Below the pieces are notes generated by a model. It saw only the letters and a list, made by a program, of their open reading frames with translations. It did no database searches and was not told where the DNA came from. The translations under genes and the position numbers were made by a program. Shown here piece by piece: positions 58,972 through 64,000 of a stretch of 64,000 bases of DNA. Each line of letters opens with the position of its first letter. Within the stretch, counting starts at the first letter, position 1. This DNA comes from Polynucleobacter sp. MWH-Berg-3C6 (GTDB taxonomy: Bacteria > Pseudomonadota > Gammaproteobacteria > Burkholderiales > Burkholderiaceae): NCBI RefSeq assembly GCF_018881855.1, contig NZ_JACVPN010000002.1:124001-188000 (forward strand), in the 5' to 3' direction.

Positions 58972-60183
58972 ATGCAATCACTTTTAAATAAGAAAATCGT
59001 TCTCGGAATCTCTGGTGGTATTGCCGCTTACAAGACTCCTGAGCTTGCTCGTCAGTTGATGCAAGAAGGTGCTTCTGTACAAGTAGTAATGACTGAGGCT
59101 GCAACGCAATTTGTAACACCTGTCACGATGCAAGCACTCACAGGAAATCCGGTTTACACCAGTCAGTGGGATAGCAGTATTAGCAACAATATGGCTCATA
59201 TCGAGCTATCACGCGCTGCTGATGCCATTGTGATTGCACCTGCAAGCGCTGACTTAATGGCAAAACTCTCCCTAGGTTTAGCTGATGATCTACTCAGCAC
59301 TCTTTGTCTTGCAAGAGATTGCCCGCTCTTGCTTGCGCCAGCCATGAATAAACAAATGTGGGAGCATGCCGCCACCCAACGAAGCGTGCAGCGCCTTAAT
59401 CAAGATAAGGTTACCCTGCTTGGCCCAGCGAGCGGCTTTCAGGCCTGTGGAGAAGTTGGCATGGGCAGAATGCTTGAGCCATCTGAAATTGCAGAGCAAG
59501 TAATCGCTTTCTTTCAGAAAAAAACTTTGGCTGGCAAGAAAGTGTTGATTACTGCTGGCCCAACCTTTGAAGCTATTGATCCAGTCCGCGGCATCACCAA
59601 TCACAGCTCAGGCAAGATGGGATTTGCGATTGCGCGCGCAGCACTCGAAGCGGGTGCACAAGTACAACTTATCGCGGGCCCATGTGACTTGGCAACACCA
59701 TTAGAGGCGACAGGACAGATTGCCCGCACCAACGTCACCAGCGCCAAGGAAATGCATCTAGCAGCGCTAAAAGAGACTGATTACGACATCTTCTTTGCGG
59801 TTGCTGCAGTAGCCGATTGGGGTATTGCAAGACCCTCAAAGGAAAAGATCAAGCGTCAAGGTAAAGATGCCCCGAGCATTGAATTTATTGCTAACCCTGA
59901 CATTCTTTTGGATGTGGCAAAGACCGTGAAGATTAAAGGCGGAATACCCCATCCATATTGCGTTGGTTTTGCAGCCGAATCTACTGATCTCGAGGCGCAT
60001 GCAGCCGAAAAACGTCAGCGCAAAGGGATCCCAATGGTTGTAGGCAATATCGGCCATGAAACCTTTGGTAGCGACCTCAATCAATTACTAGTGATTGACG
60101 AAACTGGTAGCAAGAAAATTGCTAAAGCTGAAAAGCTTCAGCTTGCACGTCAACTGATTGCGCTAGTTGCCAAGAAAATTTAA
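58972..60183 (+). CDS. coaBC: Phosphopantothenoylcysteine synthetase/decarboxylase
   Basis: This 403-aa bifunctional enzyme acts in coenzyme A synthesis. The N-terminal CoaC flavin decarboxylase has [28 protein letters not shown] and [10 protein letters not shown] (catalytic Cys). The C-terminal CoaB half starts [20 protein letters not shown] and has [16 protein letters not shown]. It lies between lspA and dut, as in many beta-proteobacteria. Confidence 0.96.
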   Translation: MQSLLNKKIVLGISGGIAAYKTPELARQLMQEGASVQVVMTEAATQFVTPVTMQALTGNPVYTSQWDSSISNNMAHIELSRAADAIVIAPASADLMAKLSLGLADDLLSTLCLARDCPLLLAPAMNKQMWEHAATQRSVQRLNQDKVTLLGPASGFQACGEVGMGRMLEPSEIAEQVIAFFQKKTLAGKKVLITAGPTFEAIDPVRGITNHSSGKMGFAIARAALEAGAQVQLIAGPCDLATPLEATGQIARTNVTSAKEMHLAALKETDYDIFFAVAAVADWGIARPSKEKIKRQGKDAPSIEFIANPDILLDVAKTVKIKGGIPHPYCVGFAAESTDLEAHAAEKRQRKGIPMVVGNIGHETFGSDLNQLLVIDETGSKKIAKAEKLQLARQLIALVAKKI

Positions 60184-60221
60184 ATCATTTTTTATTTACA
60201 TTCACTGCTTTAGGAAATTCC

Positions 60222-60671
60222 ATGCAATCCCTTCAAGTCAAAATTCTCGATGAACGTATGCGCGACCAACTGCCAGCTTATGGCACACCAGGGAGTGCAG
60301 GTCTAGATTTGCGTGCGTGCATTGATGCAACTATTGAGATTGCACCAGGCCAAACTGTCTTGGTGCCAACGGGCCTAGCAATTTATGTCGAAGATCCACG
60401 TTATGCCGCATTCATTCTGCCGCGTTCAGGCTTAGGCCATAAGCACGGGATCGTTTTAGGCAACTTAGTGGGCTTGATTGATTCTGACTACCAAGGACAA
60501 CTGATGGTGAGCACTTGGAACCGTGGTTCAACCCCGTTTAAGCTTGAGCCAATGGAGCGTCTAGCCCAATTAGTGGTGATGCCAGTACAGCAAGTTGAAC
60601 TCAAAGTAGTTGAAGAGTTTACTGAGAGCAGTCGTGGCGCTGGCGGATTTGGTAGCACTGGTAGAGCTTAA
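60222..60671 (+). CDS. dut: dUTP diphosphatase
   Basis: This 149-aa trimeric enzyme hydrolyses dUTP to dUMP (E. coli 151 aa). The five motifs are present: [43 protein letters not shown] and the C-terminal [10 protein letters not shown]. It follows coaBC by 38 bases and ends the ileS run with a strong terminator. Confidence 0.97.
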   Translation: MQSLQVKILDERMRDQLPAYGTPGSAGLDLRACIDATIEIAPGQTVLVPTGLAIYVEDPRYAAFILPRSGLGHKHGIVLGNLVGLIDSDYQGQLMVSTWNRGSTPFKLEPMERLAQLVVMPVQQVELKVVEEFTESSRGAGGFGSTGRA

Positions 60672-60685
60672 GCTGTCAAAGCGCC

Positions 60686-60719
60686 AATAAAAAAGCCACC
60701 CTTGGGTGGCTTTTTTATT
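60686..60719. terminator. Bidirectional terminator between dut and the Hc1-like gene
   Basis: A nearly perfect long stem (60686-60701 with 60704-60719, core AAGCCACCC/GGGTGGCTT) has A and T runs on both sides. It sits between convergent genes, so it can serve both. Confidence 0.85.
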
Positions 60720-60732
60720 TGAGCAGCTCTGC

Positions 60733-60966
60733 TTACTTACGAATATGCGCTTTACGTGCTGCATCTTGCGACATGCCGGCACCGGCACCTTCTCGAGACT
60801 CTTTCTCGGCAGAAATTTCTTTACGACGCTCTTTGCAAGATCCTGCAATTTCTTGCAAAGCTTTACGTGCGCGAGTAGCGGAAGCCTTAATTCCTTTACC
60901 TTCAAACTTTTCATGCTCTGCCTTGTAAACCTCAAAAGCATCTAGCAATTTATCGTGATGGGACAT
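60733..60966 (-). CDS. Small histone H1-like (Hc1-type) protein
   Basis: The centre of this 77-aa basic protein (GIKASATRARKALQEIAGSCKERRKEI) resembles the chlamydial Hc1 histone domain, whose matching stretch I recall as NKAAAQRVRTESIKLEKIAK. Hc1-type proteins compact DNA. Here the very basic Hc1 tail is missing, so DNA binding would rest on the N-terminal helical part. The ribosome binding site AAAGGA is well placed. The similarity is from memory and is moderate; a small structural or stress protein is an alternative. Confidence 0.65.
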   Translation of the reverse strand: MSHHDKLLDAFEVYKAEHEKFEGKGIKASATRARKALQEIAGSCKERRKEISAEKESREGAGAGMSQDAARKAHIRK

Positions 60967-60990
60967 GTTTTCCTTTGATTGTTATGTAAA

Positions 60991-63297
60991 TTAAATTTCT
61001 TCAGCAGGAACTACATCGGCTTTTGCAGCCTTTCCAGGAAGTACGGGCGCCTCAAAATTCAACTGTACCTTGCCATCAGCATCAATATCGACATCTACAT
61101 GACCACCCTGCGCTAACTTACCAAAGAGCAACTCATCAGCAAGTGCTTTGCGCACGGTATCTTGAATAATGCGCTGCATTGGACGGGCGCCCATGAGCGG
61201 GTCAAATCCATGCTTGGCCAGGTGAGCACGCAATGCAGAACTGAAAGTAGCGTCCACTTTCTTCTCATGCAACTGCTCTTCTAGCTGCATCAAGAACTTA
61301 TCAACCACGCGCATGATGATGGTTTCATCAAGAGCCTTGAAGGAAACGATGGCATCCAAGCGATTGCGGAACTCTGGTGTGAAGAACTTCTTAATGTCTG
61401 CCATCTCATCACCAGACTCACGTGCATTGGTAAAGCCGATAGTGGATTTCTGCATCGCTTCAGCGCCAGCATTGGTGGTCATGATGATGATGACATTTCG
61501 GAAATCCGTCTTACGACCATTGTTGTCGGTTAACGTGCCGTGATCCATTACCTGCAAAAGGATATTAAAAATATCCGGATGGGCTTTTTCAATCTCATCT
61601 AGCAAAAGCACGCAATGCGGCTTCTTGTTCACGGCCTCAGTCAGCAAACCACCCTGATCAAAGCCAACATAACCTGGAGGCGCTCCAATCAAACGGCTTA
61701 CTGCATGACGCTCCATGTACTCAGACATATCAAAGCGTAGCAACTCGATGCCCAAGATATAGGCGAGCTGCTTTGCAACCTCGGTTTTACCAACACCTGT
61801 TGGACCAGAGAACAAAAATGAACCAATTGGACGATCGATCTTGCCAAGACCGGCACGCGTCATCTTAATGGCGCTAGCCAGGGCTTCGATCGCAGGATCT
61901 TGGCCGAAGACCACGCTCTTAATATCTCGATCCAAGGTTTGTAATTTGCTACGGTCATCCACGGTAACGGACTGAGGCGGTATACGCGCAATCTTCGCAA
62001 CGATCTCTTCGATCTCTGGGCGGCCGATGGTTTTCTTCTGCTTAGACTTGGGCAAGATACGTTGAGCAGCGCCAGCCTCATCAATCACATCGATTGCTTT
62101 ATCTGGCAAATGGCGATCATTGATATAGCGAGCAGAAAGTTCTGCTGCAGCTACTAAGGCACCAGCAGCATACTTCACGCTGTGGTGCTCTTCAAAGCGA
62201 GACTTAAGACCGCGCAAGATTTGTACAGTCTGATCAACGGTTGGCTCAACGACATCCACCTTCTGGAAGCGGCGTGACAAGGCAGCATCTTTTTCAAAAA
62301 TGCCACGATACTCAGTAAAGGTTGTTGCGCCAATGCACTTGAGCTGCCCATTAGATAAAGCGGGTTTTAAAAGATTGCTAGCGTCCAATGTTCCACCTGA
62401 TGCAGCACCCGCACCAATCAATGTATGAATCTCATCAATAAATAAAACGCCGTGGGCATGATCCTTGAGAGATTTGAGAACGCTTTTTAAGCGTTGCTCA
62501 AAGTCACCGCGATATTTAGTACCAGCAAGCAAGGCACCCATATCCAAAGAATAGACAGTTGCATTAGCCAAGATCTCAGGTACGTCACCCTTGACGATGC
62601 GCCAGGCCAAGCCCTCTGCAATGGCGGTTTTACCAACGCCGGCCTCACCAACTAATAGTGGGTTGTTCTTACGGCGACGGCAAAGCACCTGAATCACGCG
62701 CTCTACTTCGCTCTCACGCCCAATCAGAGGATCAATCTTGCCTTGACGAGCTAGTGCATTGAGATTTTGTGTGTACTGATCAAGCGGACTCTCTTTGCCA
62801 GATGAGGCAGACTCTTCTGTTTCTTGAGCAGCATCAGCAGGTTTTACGTGCTCAGCTTGATCTTTACGAACACCGTGGCTAATAAAGTTCACCACATCCA
62901 ATCGGGTCACACCTTGCTGTTGCAAGAAATACACTGCATGCGAATCTTTTTCGCCGAAGATAGCCACCAAGACATTTGCACCAGTGACTTCTTTCTTGCC
63001 ATTCGAGGTTGATTGCACATGCATGATTGCGCGTTGAATCACACGCTGAAATCCAAGCGTAGGCTGGGTATCAACCTCATCATTACCGGGCACAACCGGG
63101 GTATTGTCATTAATAAAGTTTTTCAATTGCGCACGTAGCTCAGCGATATTGACTGCGCAGGCTTTTAGAACCTCGACTGCGGTTGCATTGTCTAAGAGCG
63201 CGGCCAATAAATGTTCGACCGTAATGAACTCGTGTCGTGATGCCCTCGCGTCAACAAACGCCATATGCAAGCTAACTTCTAATTCTTGGGCAATCAT
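60991..63297 (-). CDS. clpA: ATP-dependent Clp protease ATPase subunit ClpA
   Basis: This 768-aa AAA+ unfoldase feeds substrates to ClpP (E. coli 758 aa). The Clp N domain (residues 1-140) holds two repeats, followed by D1 with [19 protein letters not shown] and [18 protein letters not shown], and D2 with [17 protein letters not shown] and [19 protein letters not shown] 63297 has GGAGG seven bases upstream and overlaps the clpS stop by four bases. Confidence 0.97.
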   Translation of the reverse strand: MIAQELEVSLHMAFVDARASRHEFITVEHLLAALLDNATAVEVLKACAVNIAELRAQLKNFINDNTPVVPGNDEVDTQPTLGFQRVIQRAIMHVQSTSNGKKEVTGANVLVAIFGEKDSHAVYFLQQQGVTRLDVVNFISHGVRKDQAEHVKPADAAQETEESASSGKESPLDQYTQNLNALARQGKIDPLIGRESEVERVIQVLCRRRKNNPLLVGEAGVGKTAIAEGLAWRIVKGDVPEILANATVYSLDMGALLAGTKYRGDFEQRLKSVLKSLKDHAHGVLFIDEIHTLIGAGAASGGTLDASNLLKPALSNGQLKCIGATTFTEYRGIFEKDAALSRRFQKVDVVEPTVDQTVQILRGLKSRFEEHHSVKYAAGALVAAAELSARYINDRHLPDKAIDVIDEAGAAQRILPKSKQKKTIGRPEIEEIVAKIARIPPQSVTVDDRSKLQTLDRDIKSVVFGQDPAIEALASAIKMTRAGLGKIDRPIGSFLFSGPTGVGKTEVAKQLAYILGIELLRFDMSEYMERHAVSRLIGAPPGYVGFDQGGLLTEAVNKKPHCVLLLDEIEKAHPDIFNILLQVMDHGTLTDNNGRKTDFRNVIIIMTTNAGAEAMQKSTIGFTNARESGDEMADIKKFFTPEFRNRLDAIVSFKALDETIIMRVVDKFLMQLEEQLHEKKVDATFSSALRAHLAKHGFDPLMGARPMQRIIQDTVRKALADELLFGKLAQGGHVDVDIDADGKVQLNFEAPVLPGKAAKADVVPAEEI

Positions 63298-63641
63298 GCT
63301 TCCTCCATAGTGCACTGTAGTGGGTGGCCCGCTTCACGCGAGAGTTCGATAACTTGATGCACCTTCGTAGCAGCAACATCGCGAGTAAATACCCCGCAAA
63401 TACCTTTGCCAACCAAATGAACTTGCAACATGATGCGTGTAGCAGTTTCATGATCTTTATTAAAATACTCCTGAATCACCATCACTACAAATTCCATTGG
63501 CGTGTAATCGTCATTCAATAGTAAAACTTTATACATCGAAGGCGCCTTAACCTTCTCGGCCTGCTTTTCGAGAAGAATGGTGTCCTCAATATAGGGATTC
63601 GTTGGTACGCCAGTAGTAGGGTTTTTTGATGGACGGCTCAT
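63294..63641 (-). CDS. clpS: ClpS adaptor for N-end rule substrates
   Basis: This 115-aa adaptor binds N-degron proteins and delivers them to ClpAP (E. coli 106 aa). The core [20 protein letters not shown] and [14 protein letters not shown] are intact. ATG 63641 ([10 protein letters not shown]) is preferred; ATG 63650 or GTG 63659 is possible and no site has a strong ribosome binding site. It is co-translated with clpA through an ATGA overlap. Confidence 0.95.
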   Translation of the reverse strand: MSRPSKNPTTGVPTNPYIEDTILLEKQAEKVKAPSMYKVLLLNDDYTPMEFVVMVIQEYFNKDHETATRIMLQVHLVGKGICGVFTRDVAATKVHQVIELSREAGHPLQCTMEEA

Positions 63642-63788
63642 GAGAAACATTCTAAACACAGATATTCAAACTTTAATTTACTAGGGTCTTGTTGCTAAAA
63701 ACCTGCAAAATTCACCTCTTAAACCCATATTGGGGCATTTTTCGGTAAAAAAAGGGGTAATTACTAGGGGGTAAGTGAATATAACTCC

Positions 63789-63817
63789 TTGACACCCCTA
63801 CAAAAAGGGCAAACAAT
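63789..63817 (+). promoter_or_regulatory. Promoter of the cold-shock gene
   Basis: A perfect -35 TTGACA (63789-63794) stands 17 bases before AACAAT (63812-63817), a four-of-six -10 match. Transcription would start near 63824, giving a leader of about 100 bases, typical of cspA-type mRNAs. Three GGGGTA-like blocks (63754, 63767 and 63821) lie around it. Confidence 0.5.
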
Positions 63818-63927
63818 CAGGGGGTAGGCTTCAAAAGAGGTTCTATTTAGGCGTGTTGTGGAGCGAGACTGATTAAAAAGTATTTACCCTCATCACGGTT
63901 GTTTTAAGTTTATGTAATGGAGTTCGC

Positions 63928-64000
63928 ATGGCGACCGGAATTGTTAAGTGGTTCAATGATGCAAAAGGTTTTGGCTTTATCAAACCTGATGATGGTGAAG
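63928..64000 (+). CDS. Cold-shock protein, N-terminal part cut by the window edge
   Basis: The 24 visible codons ([20 protein letters not shown] and on) are the start of a CspA-family RNA-binding protein, with the RNP1 motif KGFGFI. GGAG lies five bases before the ATG. It diverges from clpS-clpA, a common arrangement in proteobacteria. The rest lies beyond the window. Confidence 0.95.
   Translation, partial: MATGIVKWFNDAKGFGFIKPDDGE

Noticed and set aside
1-64000. CRISPR arrays, insertion sequences, prophage or integrase genes
   Set aside because: No regularly spaced repeats, transposase or integrase motifs were seen anywhere in the window; the only transposase-like trace is the desaturase tail.

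Overview
The window looks like a housekeeping stretch of a Polynucleobacter-type chromosome (Burkholderiaceae, Betaproteobacteria). This placement is an inference from moderate base composition combined with beta-proteobacterial gene orders: rpsU-yqeY-dnaG-rpoD followed by a tRNA, DUF2782-thrB-BPSS1780, ribF-ileS-lspA-coaBC-dut, and clpS-clpA beside a cold-shock gene. No taxonomic marker such as rRNA is present. Coding density is very high, with many 1-, 4- and 8-base overlaps. No insertion sequence, integrase, CRISPR array or rRNA was seen.

1-7.8 kb is the most accessory-looking part. It holds a CsgA-like SDR, a DEDDh exonuclease fused to a GIY-YIG nuclease, an Rrf2-type regulator, a membrane protein, a DUF2244 protein, a LON-domain protein, an MpaB-like (DUF2236) protein, an AlkB-like dioxygenase overlapping an unusual FolB-like protein, and a single-domain BLUF blue-light sensor. 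Two small cysteine-containing proteins (49 and 59 aa) also lie here. The segment is bracketed by the 3' part of a CAT-anticodon tRNA gene (7819-7895) and a decayed same-orientation copy of it (126-213), as an old integration site would leave.

7.8-18.5 kb carries the macromolecular-synthesis operon on the minus strand: rpsU, terminator, yqeY, dnaG, rpoD and tRNA-Ile2. RpoD has a roughly 225-residue Lys/Ala/Pro-rich N-terminal extension resembling histone H1 tails. tsaD diverges from rpsU. Next comes an isoprenoid/folate operon, xseB-ispA-dxs-folE2.

18.5-33.9 kb has a Rieske oxygenase with a structured-looking leader, sseA, the minus-strand polA-dienelactone hydrolase-ZIP transporter group, DUF2782-thrB-BPSS1780, uvrD, valS, galU and tusA. 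33.9-43.7 kb has alaS, an orphan tctBA transporter pair without its binding protein, glnS, an SDR, an iron-sulfur flavin reductase and argD.

43.7-50.6 kb is one minus-strand run: fkpB-ispH, then livK, an internal terminator, and livHMGF for branched-chain amino acid uptake. radC diverges from fkpB. 50.7-55.6 kb has rpmB-rpmG, a desaturase with an unusual C-terminal tail, an RsmB-like methyltransferase overlapping purN, and divergent ribF. 55.6-64 kb has ileS-lspA-coaBC-dut, a small Hc1-like histone H1 family protein, clpS-clpA, and the start of a cold-shock gene cut by the window edge.

I found no clearly new multi-gene system. The best leads are the tRNA-bounded segment with its repair and light-sensing genes, the H1-like tail on the primary sigma factor together with the separate H1-like protein, the desaturase C-terminal domain, and the two small cysteine-containing proteins. 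Gene functions are assigned from recognised family motifs only; no database search was run.
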